Source: Bacteroidales bacterium
Lineage (GTDB): Bacteria > Bacteroidota > Bacteroidia > Bacteroidales > Muribaculaceae
Reading direction: 5' to 3'
Assembly (NCBI GenBank): GCA_900770215.1
Contig: CAAGJW010000019.1
Location: 21,994 to 85,993 of the forward strand
Length of the DNA stretch: 64,000 nucleotides
Shown: piece after piece, positions 33,872 through 41,963 of the stretch
Layout: every line of letters starts with the position of its first letter
How positions within the stretch are numbered: the stretch's first letter is position 1
Program-made: the position numbers and the translations under genes
The notes under the pieces: generated by a model
Told to the model about the DNA's origin: nothing
Database searches by the model: none
What the model saw: only the letters and a program-made list of their open reading frames with translations

Positions 33872-34867
33872 CTAAGGGACACGGCGCAGCACCGTGTGCT
33901 CGACAAGAATGTCGATGAGCACAAGCAACAGCAAGGCGTAGGCCCAAGGCATGTAATTGTCTTGCGTGTTGCTGAAGTGTTGCACGTCGATTTTGGTTTT
34001 CTCCAGCTTGTCAATTTCATTAAATATTTTGTTCAACACCCCGTTGCCGGTAGCACGGAAGTACTTGCCGCCAGTGATAGCAGCTATGCGCTGCAAGGTG
34101 GGCTCGTCGATAGTCACAGGCATGGGCTTGTAGAGCAAGTTGCCTGCAAAATCCTGGGCATAGGGAGTGAGCGCGGTTCCGCGTGTGCCCACACCTATGG
34201 TGTAGATGCGTATTGAGTCACGGGCAGCAATCTGTGCCGCCGTGAGCGGGGCAACGACGCCAGTGTTGTTGGTACCGTCGGTGATCAGGATGATGCTCTT
34301 CGACTTGGCCTTGCCGCCCTTGATGCGATTGATGGCCGTGGCGATGCCGTCGCCTATGGCAGTGCCATCGGTGTCGAGCATGCGCACGTCGAGCTCGCTT
34401 ATGGCGTTTACAAGCAGTGCATTGTCGGTTGTCATAGGCACCTGGGTGAAGCCGTCGCCTGCAAAGATGACAAGGCCTATCTCGTCGTTTTGACGTTTCA
34501 TTACAAAGTCTTTGGCCACTTGCTTTGCGGCCTCGAGGCGATTGGGCTTCAAGTCCTTCGACAGCATACTGGCCGAGATGTCGACGGCCATCACAATGTC
34601 GGTGCCCTCGGCATCGCTCGTTGCCCAGCAGTCATAGGTCTGAGGCCGGCACAAGATTACAATGAGGCAACCCAAAGCAGCCAGCTTGAAGCCAAACATG
34701 AGGTGTCTCACCCAAATCTTCCAGCTGGCACTCATGCCAGCAAAAGCCGAAGTTGAAGACAGCCTGAGGCTGGGGCTTCCATTCTTCTCACGCCACACAT
34801 ACCATGCGATGAGCGGGATGAAAAGCAGAAACAGCCACAAGTAGCCAGGATGTGCTAAATTCATCAT
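33872..34867 (-). CDS. batA: BatA: membrane-anchored von Willebrand factor A protein
   Basis: A 331-residue VWA protein. Membrane segments lie at about 8-25, 58-75 and the C-terminus (about 305-323). The MIDAS motif is DISAS (IVMAVDISASML, about residue 95), with IILITDGTNNTG as the distal site. It is the first of the two Bat VWA proteins. The start overlaps the preceding membrane protein gene by four bases. Two consecutive Met codons open the frame, so the start could be three bases later. Confidence 0.92.
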   Translation of the reverse strand: MMNLAHPGYLWLFLLFIPLIAWYVWREKNGSPSLRLSSTSAFAGMSASWKIWVRHLMFGFKLAALGCLIVILCRPQTYDCWATSDAEGTDIVMAVDISASMLSKDLKPNRLEAAKQVAKDFVMKRQNDEIGLVIFAGDGFTQVPMTTDNALLVNAISELDVRMLDTDGTAIGDGIATAINRIKGGKAKSKSIILITDGTNNTGVVAPLTAAQIAARDSIRIYTIGVGTRGTALTPYAQDFAGNLLYKPMPVTIDEPTLQRIAAITGGKYFRATGNGVLNKIFNEIDKLEKTKIDVQHFSNTQDNYMPWAYALLLLVLIDILVEHTVLRRVP

Positions 34868-35859
34868 TTCGTTGCCTCCTTCCCTGTTTCGGGTTTTGAG
34901 TCCTCATCCATGTTCTCTTGTCCAGTGGCAACAACAGGCTTGGTAGCCTCGACAAAGTTCTCGGCCCGTGCCATAGTGCGCTCGTTGTCGTCGGCGAGAG
35001 GACGCTGACCGGCAAATTTCACGAAATCGGCCATAGCAAGAATTTCGCTCAGCTGGTCGTTCACAAGTTTTGTCTCGGGATTCTGCTTGAGTGCCTCAAT
35101 GATCTGCGTTGACGTCATCTCAACAGCATTGACATTGAAACGGCGATCGATGTACTCTCGCAGTATGTCGGTGAGACCAGTGTAGTATTCCTTTTCTTGA
35201 TTATTTTGCCACAGCTGTTGGGACTTGAGCAACTTGAGGCGCTGCATGGCCTCCTCGTAGGGGGGCAGACGCTTTTTCTCCCGCTTAAACGGGTTCTTGC
35301 CCCTGCGCATGTACTTATAATAATACCATGTTACAGCAGCAAGTATTGCCCCCAAGAGCCAAAGCCACCACAAGTGGGTGACAAAATCGGGTACCCAGTC
35401 GAAGAATTTGTAGGGAGGCTTAACGACAGGCGCAAAATCCTTGATGTCGCCTTTCTCATTCACTCGTATTGAATCTACGCGTAATCGCAATACATTGGAT
35501 TTCAATGTATCACTACCAGTAACATAAACAAAAGGTCCAACTGAATATTCGCCTGGATCAAAAGCCTGGATCACGAGTTGCTTGTCGATTTGCTCGCGAG
35601 AGCTTCCCAAAGAGGTTACCTTGGGAGCCAGCCGACGCACAATCTCGACATGGGCATTTACCGTGTCGACCTTGTCGCACAAGAACTCCCCATTTATGCT
35701 TTTGTCCTTCACAAGCTGGAGCGATACCACGCGAGTCTTGCCCATGAGCACGTGCATCGTGTCGATCTTGGCAGTGAGGGTGGCATTACTCGCCATTGCC
35801 CACAATGGCATGGCAAACGCAGCCAGGCATAACGTGAGATATTTTATATTAAATTTCAT
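34864..35859 (-). CDS. Bat-operon membrane protein (DUF4381-like)
   Basis: A 331-residue protein with a signal peptide (to about residue 23), an N-terminal beta-rich periplasmic domain (about 25-130) and one membrane span at about 167-185. A cytoplasmic helical region follows (REKKRLPPYEEAMQRLKLLKSQQLWQNN, YYTGLTDILREYIDRRFNVNAVEMTSTQIIEAL), and that pattern is typical of the DUF4381-like proteins found between DUF58 and VWA genes in MoxR/Bat operons. It overlaps batA by four bases. The C-terminal 25 residues are acidic and disordered. Its role in the complex is not established. Confidence 0.75.
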   Translation of the reverse strand: MKFNIKYLTLCLAAFAMPLWAMASNATLTAKIDTMHVLMGKTRVVSLQLVKDKSINGEFLCDKVDTVNAHVEIVRRLAPKVTSLGSSREQIDKQLVIQAFDPGEYSVGPFVYVTGSDTLKSNVLRLRVDSIRVNEKGDIKDFAPVVKPPYKFFDWVPDFVTHLWWLWLLGAILAAVTWYYYKYMRRGKNPFKREKKRLPPYEEAMQRLKLLKSQQLWQNNQEKEYYTGLTDILREYIDRRFNVNAVEMTSTQIIEALKQNPETKLVNDQLSEILAMADFVKFAGQRPLADDNERTMARAENFVEATKPVVATGQENMDEDSKPETGKEATK

Positions 35860-35883
35860 CTTTCATCATTAGGGTTGAAAAGA

Positions 35884-36762
35884 CTAATGTGTCACAACAC
35901 GACGCTTGAACAGTCCCATGAGAGCTTTCACATAGTCCTCATCGGTAGCTATCGAGGCCAGATCGACGCGACTGCGGCGCAGGATGTCGCTCATGTTGAG
36001 CTGGCGCTTGTACCACCAGCGGTCAAAAGCCTGGCGCACATGCTTGCTGCCTGTGTCGACCCAGCGCTCGGCGCCGCTCTCGGCATCGGCAACGCGCATC
36101 AAGCCCACATTGGGCATCGTGGCCTCGCGCTTGTCGTAGACCTGGATGGCAATCACATCGTGCTTGCTGTTGGCAATCGACAAGGCTTTGTAGTAGTCGT
36201 GCTCATCGATAAAATCACTTATCAAGAAAGCAGTACAGCGGCGCTTGATAGCACTGGTGAGAAACTCCAAGGCACGGTTCAAGTCGGTTCCTTTGCTTTC
36301 GGGAGTGAAGTCGAGCAGCTCGCGCAACACGAGCAGAATGTGCTTGCGGCCTTTCTTGGGCGGAATGAATTTCTCTATCTTGTCGCTGAAAAATATCACT
36401 CCCACCTTGTCGTTGTTCTCAATGGCCGAGAAAGCAAGTGTGGCCGCAACCTGGGTCATCATGTCCCGCTTGGTGACGCCCACGGCGCCGAAGTCCTGGC
36501 TGCCGCTCACATCAACGAGCAACATGACCGTGAGCTCACGCTCCTCCTCGTAGACCTTGACGTAGGGACGATTGTTGCGGGCAGTGACATTCCAGTCGAT
36601 GTCGCGCACGTCGTCGCCATACTGGTACTCGCGCACCTCGCTGAAGGTCATGCCACGACCCTTGAAAGCCGAGTGGTACTCGCCAGCAAACACATTCTGC
36701 GACAAGCCCTTGGCCTTGATTTCTATTTTTCTTACTTTAGATATTAATTCACTCGCATCCAT
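35884..36762 (-). CDS. DUF58 domain-containing protein
   Basis: A 292-residue soluble protein of the DUF58/VWA-like family. The conserved start is GRGMTFSEVREYQYGDDVRDIDWNVTARNN (about 50-80), followed by a degenerate VWA core LTVMLLVDVSGSQDFG and FLISDFIDEHD. DUF58 proteins accompany MoxR ATPases and VWA proteins and are thought to be presented to or remodelled by them. It starts 78 bases after moxR on the same strand and is followed 24 bases later by the membrane protein gene. Confidence 0.92.
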   Translation of the reverse strand: MDASELISKVRKIEIKAKGLSQNVFAGEYHSAFKGRGMTFSEVREYQYGDDVRDIDWNVTARNNRPYVKVYEEERELTVMLLVDVSGSQDFGAVGVTKRDMMTQVAATLAFSAIENNDKVGVIFFSDKIEKFIPPKKGRKHILLVLRELLDFTPESKGTDLNRALEFLTSAIKRRCTAFLISDFIDEHDYYKALSIANSKHDVIAIQVYDKREATMPNVGLMRVADAESGAERWVDTGSKHVRQAFDRWWYKRQLNMSDILRRSRVDLASIATDEDYVKALMGLFKRRVVTH

Positions 36763-36840
36763 AATTGTTACAGCATTTATAACAGTGACTCACGAGAGAG
36801 CCATTGTGGCCGGTGCCCATGAGGGGCATCAATGCGGTTG

Positions 36841-37836
36841 CTACGGCACGGCCACCTTGTCGAGAATCTCGCTTATGACTTCGTCGGCACTGATATTATT
36901 GGCCTCGGCCTCATAGGAAAGACCCAACCGGTGACGCATCACATCGTGGCACACGGCGCGCACGTCTTCAGGAATCACGTAGCCACGGCCACGCAGGAAG
37001 GCGTAGGCTCGAGCAGTCAGAGCCATGCTTATCGATGCACGTGGTGAGGCTCCGAATGAGATGATGCTCTTGAGATCGGACAGGCGGTAATCATCGGGAA
37101 ACCGTGTTGCAAACACGATGTCGACAATGTAGCGCTCTATCTTCTCGTCGATATAGATTTTATTCACTACCTCGCGGGTCTCGATGATGTCGCGCGGACT
37201 CACCAGCGGCTGTATGTTGGGCCGTGAAGGGCTGATGTTCATGCGCACAATCTGCTCCTCCTCTTCCTTGTTGGGGTAGCCTATCACTACCTTCATCAAG
37301 AAACGGTCGACCTGAGCCTCGGGCAACGGATAGGTGCCTTCTTGCTCAATCGGGTTTTGGGTGGCAAGCACGAGAAACGGGTCGTCGAGCTTGAACGTCT
37401 GGTCACCAATGGTCACTTGGCGCTCCTGCATGGCTTCGAGCAATGCACTTTGCACCTTGGCGGGGGCGCGGTTGATCTCGTCGGCAAGCACAAAATTGGC
37501 AAACACGGGGCCCTTTTTGGTCTCAAACTTCTCCTTCTGCACGCTGTAGACCATTGTGCCCACGACGTCGGCCGGCAACAAGTCGGGGGTGAACTGGATG
37601 CGGCTGAACTTGGCATCGATGAGCTGCGACAGTGTCTTTATAGCCAAGGTCTTTGCCAAGCCTGGCACACCCTCGAGCAGCACATGCCCGTTGGCTAGCA
37701 GGGCAATGAGCAATGAGTCGACGAGGTGCTTCTGGCCCACGATAGTTTGGTCCATGCCCTGCTGTATCATGCTCACAAAGTTACTCTTACTTGCAATCAA
37801 GTCATTTAATTCTCTTATATTGACAGACTCTCCCAT
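36841..37836 (-). CDS. MoxR family AAA+ ATPase
   Basis: A 331-residue MoxR-class ATPase. Walker A is EGVPGLAKT (residues 55-63), Walker B is VLADEINR and sensor 1 is LVLATQNP. The C-terminal lid is typical of the family (GASPRASISMALTARAYAFLRGR). MoxR ATPases act as chaperones for the VWA and DUF58 proteins encoded after them. It is the first gene of the Bat operon and has a promoter with both -33 and -7 elements. Confidence 0.95.
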   Translation of the reverse strand: MGESVNIRELNDLIASKSNFVSMIQQGMDQTIVGQKHLVDSLLIALLANGHVLLEGVPGLAKTLAIKTLSQLIDAKFSRIQFTPDLLPADVVGTMVYSVQKEKFETKKGPVFANFVLADEINRAPAKVQSALLEAMQERQVTIGDQTFKLDDPFLVLATQNPIEQEGTYPLPEAQVDRFLMKVVIGYPNKEEEEQIVRMNISPSRPNIQPLVSPRDIIETREVVNKIYIDEKIERYIVDIVFATRFPDDYRLSDLKSIISFGASPRASISMALTARAYAFLRGRGYVIPEDVRAVCHDVMRHRLGLSYEAEANNISADEVISEILDKVAVP

Positions 37837-37903
37837 AGCTGCAAATGATATATTTTATATATGTTTCGTTTATATTTTTGTTTTTTTCTTCGCTTTTGTT
37901 GTG

Positions 37904-37937
37904 CAAAATTATGATTTTGCCCGAAAAGCGTGACAAA
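37904..37937 (-). promoter_or_regulatory. Promoter of the moxR-Bat operon
   Basis: On the minus strand TTTG (37937-37934), a 22-base spacer and TAATTTTG (37911-37904) fit the Bacteroidota consensus. The start codon follows 67 bases later. The AT-rich 37938-38040 shows no gene. Confidence 0.6.
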
Positions 37938-38040
37938 GATTGTAGTTATAATTTACTTAATTAAGTTAAATCGGTTAAATGTTGACATTACCACTACCGA
38001 TAGTGCGTAAACCAACTGCATGAGCACGAGAGAAGAAGCA

Positions 38041-38070
38041 CGGCCACATTTCACAGCGAGAATGTGACCG
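38041..38070 (-). terminator. Hairpin terminator after the HU-LysM gene
   Basis: Ten-base arms (38041-38050 with 38061-38070, one G-T pair) form a stem just downstream of the minus-strand gene, followed by moderately T-rich sequence. Confidence 0.6.
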
Positions 38071-38087
38071 CACCTGTCTTTACAATA

Positions 38088-39578
38088 CTATTGCTTCCCT
38101 TGCATCCCTTGTCGATCATGTTGTTTTCCTCCGGCAGCATGCTTATTCTTGCCGCCGGGGCCTGTTGCTTCGGCTTTTTTATTACGAGCTGTGCGGCTGT
38201 TGTTGAGCATGCGATTATAGATTTGTGACTGCTTCTTCTTGGCCGCTTCGATGCTGGCGGGACTGTTTTTGTCGATGCCGTATTTAGATGCAGGCGGTAT
38301 CACGAGCCGCGTGCCCATGGGTATCATGTTGGGATCGTCGATAACCGCCTTGTTCTCTTCGTAGATATACACCCAAAACACGCCTTTGCCATAGTGCTTA
38401 GAGCTCATGCGGTTGAGCGTTGTGCTGGGCTTAATCGTATCGTAGACTTGCTGCTGGGCTTGAGCACGAACTGGTGCAGTCTTAGTACTGTCAACAGGCG
38501 TGGCAGCATGCTCCACCCTACCTTGCGGCAATCGCGTGGCAGCCTTGGGCGCATGGGGTTGAGCTGGCTTAGCAACGGTTACGGCCGTTGCTTCTACAGC
38601 AGTTTGCTCGCTACCCGGACACTTCATCAAGTACAGGCGATAGCTCACCAGCGAGACAACGATTGTGGTGACCACGCCTACCAGGAAGCCCTCGAGCAGA
38701 GAGCGATGCATGATGCGACGCTTCTGCTTCTCGTCTTCTACAAGGCCTTCATCGCCGCTGGCAGGTGGCTCATCGCCGACTGCGTCATCGGCAGTCTCCA
38801 CGGCTTGCTCTGCTTCTTGATTTTGTTCATCTGTGAGTTGCACGTCATCATCGGGTTGCACGTTCGGCTGTGAGTTCTCGTCATCGGTTGCAGAAGGTTG
38901 CTCCATGTCGGTTTGATCAGTTTGCTGAACAGGAAGTTGGTTTGCCGATTGTGCTTCGGAAGAAGGCACAGGCTCCTCGGTTGCAGGCTTGACCGGTGTG
39001 ACTGGAGCCACAAACACTGGAGGGGTCTCCTCCTGCTCTTCGGTGGTCTCGGACCCGTCATCGACTGTACCATCGGCAGGAGCAGCAGTATTCTTAACCA
39101 CAGTGGCCATAGCCTCTTCAACATCGGCCTCGGCCTGCTTCTCGCTGTCGGGCTCGGCAGCCTCCTCATGAGATGCTTCGCCCTCGCCGCTTGTTTCGCT
39201 CGGTGCTATGGGCTCGTGGTCGACAGCCTCAAGTTGCTCGTCGGTCACATCGTCGTTCAGCACCACCGTGTCAAACTGGGCAAATGGCTGATTTACGGCC
39301 TCGGCCATGGTCTTGTCGGCAACAAAGGTCAACTTGCGATGTCCGGGTATCTCAATTTCCTCGCCTGTGTTCACATTCACACTGCGGCGAGCACTCACTT
39401 GAATAACCTTGAAAGAACCGATGCCCTTGATTATCACGCTATCACCAGTGGTGATTGCCTGTGTCACAGTGGCAAAGAGTTCCTTGAGGAACAATTCGGC
39501 CACGCGCTTGCTGGTACCGGCCTTCTTGGCCACCATGTCGACGAGTTCGGGAAATGTGATCTTGCTGTTCATGGGCAT
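38088..39578 (-). CDS. HU-family DNA-binding domain joined to a membrane span and a LysM-like domain
   Basis: A 496-residue composite protein. Residues about 4-98 are an HU/IHF fold (MNSKITFPELVDMVAKKAG, then GIGSFKVIQVSARRSVNVNTGEEIEIPG). A 190-residue acidic, Glu/Pro/Thr-rich linker follows (about 105-290). A single membrane span is at about 295-318, after a KQKRR basic cluster, so the HU part should be cytoplasmic. Outside, a LysM-like domain (about 380-435, NRMSSKHYGKGVFWVYIYEEN, MIPMGTRLVIPP) would face peptidoglycan, and the tail is basic. It may tether DNA to the envelope (inference). The start ATG at 39578 overlaps the upstream HU stop as TGATG; an alternative ATG is six bases later. 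Confidence 0.82.
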   Translation of the reverse strand: MPMNSKITFPELVDMVAKKAGTSKRVAELFLKELFATVTQAITTGDSVIIKGIGSFKVIQVSARRSVNVNTGEEIEIPGHRKLTFVADKTMAEAVNQPFAQFDTVVLNDDVTDEQLEAVDHEPIAPSETSGEGEASHEEAAEPDSEKQAEADVEEAMATVVKNTAAPADGTVDDGSETTEEQEETPPVFVAPVTPVKPATEEPVPSSEAQSANQLPVQQTDQTDMEQPSATDDENSQPNVQPDDDVQLTDEQNQEAEQAVETADDAVGDEPPASGDEGLVEDEKQKRRIMHRSLLEGFLVGVVTTIVVSLVSYRLYLMKCPGSEQTAVEATAVTVAKPAQPHAPKAATRLPQGRVEHAATPVDSTKTAPVRAQAQQQVYDTIKPSTTLNRMSSKHYGKGVFWVYIYEENKAVIDDPNMIPMGTRLVIPPASKYGIDKNSPASIEAAKKKQSQIYNRMLNNSRTARNKKAEATGPGGKNKHAAGGKQHDRQGMQGKQ

Positions 39579-39859
39579 CAAGCATTATTTTTAAGTCGAG
39601 TTTTCAGCACATTGCTCACCTTAAAATTCAGGGTAATTTTGGGTGGCACCAGCATGCGCTTGCCATTGCTGGGATTCACCATCACACGCTCGTTTTTCTT
39701 CTTGCCCTCAAAGGTGCCAAACCCCGGCACAGCCACGCTGTCGAGAGCGCCGCAACGCTCTTCTATCACGTCGCGCAGTGCCATCGCAAGCTTGCCCACG
39801 TCGCTCTTGCTGCGACCCAGCTTCTCCGAGATGATCTCAACGAGTTCTTTATTATCCAT
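39578..39859 (-). CDS. HU family DNA-binding protein
   Basis: A 93-residue HU/IHF-type protein. The fold is complete: an N-terminal helical dimer region (MDNKELVEIISEKLGRSKSDVGKLAMALRDVIEE), the strand VPGFGTFEGKKK, and the DNA-binding arm around NERVMVNPSNGKRMLVPP with the intercalating proline. I start at ATG 39859 because HU proteins begin exactly there; an upstream in-frame start would add 17 hydrophobic residues. It is followed by the larger HU-LysM gene with overlapping stop and start, so the two HU domains are made together and might form heterodimers. Confidence 0.9.
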   Translation of the reverse strand: MDNKELVEIISEKLGRSKSDVGKLAMALRDVIEERCGALDSVAVPGFGTFEGKKKNERVMVNPSNGKRMLVPPKITLNFKVSNVLKTRLKNNA

Positions 39860-39879
39860 AACAAACAAAAAAATGTGCA

Positions 39880-39910
39880 CAAAATTAATCAATCCAATGG
39901 CAAAGTGCAA
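39880..39910 (-). promoter_or_regulatory. Promoter of the HU / HU-LysM operon
   Basis: On the minus strand TTG (39910-39908), 20 bases, TAATTTTG (39887-39880). The ATG is 20 bases downstream. A close match to the Bacteroidota consensus. Confidence 0.65.
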
Positions 39911-39922
39911 CTTTTAAAACGA

Positions 39923-40198
39923 CTAAATCAACCGAGCTAGGCCGTTATCGCACGTTATCGCAAAGCGACTGCCATGCTCGCCCTCGCCCTCATAGTCGGC
40001 CTGCTGGTAAAACTGGGAGCAGGCTTCGCACCCCTGCTCGTTGCCCAAATGCTCATTCAGTTCGAGCACAAACGTGCCACCGCCACAATACCTGAGCTCC
40101 CACACACCGCTCGGGCACACAGCCTGAGCCACAGTGGTAATGCTGTCGGCTACTGCCCACACGTCGAGCATGTCACTACTATCGCCTATATCAATCAT
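39923..40198 (-). CDS. Hypothetical 91-residue protein
   Basis: A small acidic protein without a signal peptide or membrane span. It has four cysteines, at VCPSG, RYCGGG and CEAC, but not in a recognisable zinc pattern. I do not recognise a family. Codon use is like the neighbours, and the frame ends just before the HU promoter, which supports a real gene. I see no TAnnTTTG box directly upstream. Confidence 0.45.
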   Translation of the reverse strand: MIDIGDSSDMLDVWAVADSITTVAQAVCPSGVWELRYCGGGTFVLELNEHLGNEQGCEACSQFYQQADYEGEGEHGSRFAITCDNGLARLI

Positions 40199-40283
40199 TC
40201 TGTCTTAGCGTTTTGAGTACTTTTGCACAGAGAGTAATAGCTTAATAGAGATATAGTTCAGAAATTTCTGGCACATTCATAGA

Positions 40284-40324
40284 TAAAAAAAAGTCAGCCA
40301 GTTGAAAAACTAGTTGACTTTTTA
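40284..40324 (-). terminator. Terminator of the tRNA-Arg gene
   Basis: On the minus strand arms 40319-40310 and 40301-40292 form a nearly perfect stem (one mismatch, one G-T pair) followed by about eight T (40292-40285). It lies 11 bases after the tRNA. Confidence 0.85.
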
Positions 40325-40329
40325 ATGAG

Positions 40330-40403
40330 TGACCCATATAGGATTCAAACCTATAACCTTCTGATCCGTAGTCAGACACTCTATTCAATTGAGCTAATGG
40401 GCC
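40330..40403 (-). tRNA. tRNA-Arg (anticodon ACG)
   Basis: A 74-nucleotide cloverleaf on the minus strand. The acceptor stem pairs GGCCCAT with ATGGGTC (one G-U), with discriminator A. The anticodon loop reads CTGACTACGGATCAG, so the anticodon is ACG. The T arm contains the GGTTTGAATCC core. CCA is not encoded. With A at position 34 the tRNA needs TadA deamination to inosine to read CGU, CGC and CGA. Confidence 0.95.
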
Positions 40404-40458
40404 AAAATGTTTAATGTTCTCTTTGCAATTGTCGTTGTTACTTTCTCAATTGCGGTTG

Positions 40459-40488
40459 CAAAGTTACTAACTTTTTTTGATTTGTCAA
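40459..40488 (-). promoter_or_regulatory. Promoter of tRNA-Arg
   Basis: On the minus strand TTG (40488-40486), 19 bases, TAACTTTG (40466-40459), about 55 bases upstream of the mature tRNA. Confidence 0.65.
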
Positions 40489-40554
40489 TAGTTTTGGACA
40501 ACTTTTTTTGAAAAATTTTCAACCATGCAACCTATCGCACAGATTTTCAACCCA

Positions 40555-40758
40555 TTAAAAAATAAACTCAGCCACAATCCAAATCACAAAAATCACGAAG
40601 GCGATGATTGTGGGCTTCACCAGGGTTTTGTAATTTACAATATAGTAGCTCTGGCGAGGAGGTTCTACCTTGGCAGGCTTCTCGGTCGCAATGGCAAGCT
40701 TGTGCTCATCGATGGACTCGATGGGCTGTGATTGTTCGTTATATAAAGTAGCTTTCAT
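40555..40758 (-). CDS. Small tail-anchored membrane protein
   Basis: A 67-residue protein with a polar, Pro/Glu/Lys-containing N-terminal half and a single C-terminal membrane span (TIIAFVIFVIWIVAEFIF, residues 50-67), so it is probably a tail-anchored inner-membrane protein with the N-terminus in the cytoplasm. No family is recognised. It is supported by a promoter with both elements at 40781-40811. It is divergent from the ATP-grasp-like gene. Confidence 0.6.
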   Translation of the reverse strand: MKATLYNEQSQPIESIDEHKLAIATEKPAKVEPPRQSYYIVNYKTLVKPTIIAFVIFVIWIVAEFIF

Positions 40759-40780
40759 ATTCAGTTTCTTATATTTTTTG

Positions 40781-40811
40781 CAAAGTTAAAAAAATAAATC
40801 ACACTTGTCAA
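40781..40811 (-). promoter_or_regulatory. Promoter of the small membrane protein
   Basis: On the minus strand TTG (40811-40809), 20 bases, TAACTTTG (40788-40781), 23 bases before the ATG. Confidence 0.65.
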
Positions 40812-40843
40812 CGCTTTGACAGCAATTTTGTTGACTTTATTAG

Positions 40844-40851
40844 TAACTTTG
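40844..40851 (+). promoter_or_regulatory. Promoter -7 box very close to the ATP-grasp-like gene start
   Basis: TAACTTTG at 40844-40851 ends eight bases before the ATG at 40860, so transcription from it would give an mRNA with almost no leader. TTTG at 40815-40818 is slightly too far (25 bases) for an ideal -33. Confidence 0.45.
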
Positions 40852-40859
40852 TGCCAAAG

Positions 40860-41963
40860 ATGCAGAAAATCTACCTTTTCAACCCCGACCACGACCTGGC
40901 CATGGCCCAAGGAGGCGACCACTATGTGGCTCCTCCGCACGCCAGGCAACTGCGACACGATCTTGCCGCACTGCCCATGTGGTATGCCGACGACAACTCG
41001 CTGCTTGTAGTGCCCGACATCGAGACCAAGCAATGGGTTGAGGCCTTACAAAGCCGCGTCATCCCGATACTGCCCCAGGAAATCAAGCACCACGAAACTG
41101 GCTTGTTTTTCCCATGGGGGTGGAACCGTGTAGAGCGCAAGCGTCTTCTCAAGCTCGGAGCACGGCCCGAGAATCTTCCTTCCGAGGACATGCTCGATCG
41201 CTTGCGACAGCTGTCGCACCGGCGCACATCGATCGTAATACATCAAGAGCTCGAGCAACGGCTTGGACAGAAATCATCTCCTGAGCCCGTCGAAATCGAC
41301 ACACTACCGGCTGTGCTCGACTTTGCGTCTCGCCACCCAGGCTGCTATATAAAAACGCCCTGGTCGGGCAGTGGCCAGGGGGTGTATCACGTTGTCGATC
41401 CCGTCGACCCATATTTTAAGAATTGGTGCAATGGAGCCTTGAAGCGCCAAGGGTCGCTTTTGTGCGAGGTAGGACTCGACAAGATAGCCGACTTTGCCCT
41501 GGAGTTCTACTGCAACGGTAACGGCATCGATTTTGTGGGATACTCTGTTTTTTCCACCGACTTTCACAGCCAGTACTGCCATGGTCTTGTCGACACCGCA
41601 AGCAACTTGTCGAGATTGATAAGGAGACAATATCCCGGCATCGACGACGTCAAGGCCTGCCTTGTCGAGATACTCGGAGCAATCATCGCGCCCGACTACT
41701 GCGGGCATGTGGGCATCGACATGCTTCTCTACCGCGATGCTCAAGGGCTCACCAAGATCGACCCTTGTGTAGAAATGAACCTGCGCACAACCATGGGAGT
41801 TGTTTCAAGCGCAGTGGGAAAGCTCACGGCAAGGCACGGGTTATTTTCAATTGCTCACAGCAGCAATGGCTTCTACGGGCCTAAGAAAGCCAACCGATTG
41901 TATCTAACCCCCATTTTTGCCGACACCAAATACTGTGCCTACATCGATTTCAACACCGAGTAA
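40860..41963 (+). CDS. ATP-grasp-like protein of unknown function
   Basis: A 367-residue cytoplasmic protein. The N-terminal part opens with IYLFNPDHDLAMAQGG, and the C-terminal half looks like an ATP-grasp fold. CYIKTPWSGSGQGV (about 182-195) would be the lysine and glycine-rich nucleotide loop, VGYSVFSTD a strand, HVGIDMLLY and KIDPCVEMNLRTTMG (about 305-335) the acidic metal-binding part with Glu and Asn. ATP-grasp enzymes join a carboxylate to an amine or thiol. I recognise this as a conserved Bacteroidota hypothetical but not as a named enzyme. ATG 40860 is preferred to GTG 40851, which lies in the promoter box. The 3' end overlaps maf by 25 bases. Confidence 0.6.
   Translation: MQKIYLFNPDHDLAMAQGGDHYVAPPHARQLRHDLAALPMWYADDNSLLVVPDIETKQWVEALQSRVIPILPQEIKHHETGLFFPWGWNRVERKRLLKLGARPENLPSEDMLDRLRQLSHRRTSIVIHQELEQRLGQKSSPEPVEIDTLPAVLDFASRHPGCYIKTPWSGSGQGVYHVVDPVDPYFKNWCNGALKRQGSLLCEVGLDKIADFALEFYCNGNGIDFVGYSVFSTDFHSQYCHGLVDTASNLSRLIRRQYPGIDDVKACLVEILGAIIAPDYCGHVGIDMLLYRDAQGLTKIDPCVEMNLRTTMGVVSSAVGKLTARHGLFSIAHSSNGFYGPKKANRLYLTPIFADTKYCAYIDFNTE

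Noticed and set aside
37990..38010. Short inverted repeat CACTA/TAGTG in the gap before moxR
   Set aside because: Five base pairs only, with no T tract and no repeated copies.
38898..39917. 339-codon open frame on the plus strand
   Set aside because: Antisense to the HU-LysM and HU genes.
40218..40225. Plus-strand TACTTTTG promoter-like box
   Set aside because: No -33 element and no plus-strand gene before 40860; transcription would be antisense to the tRNA gene. Probably chance.
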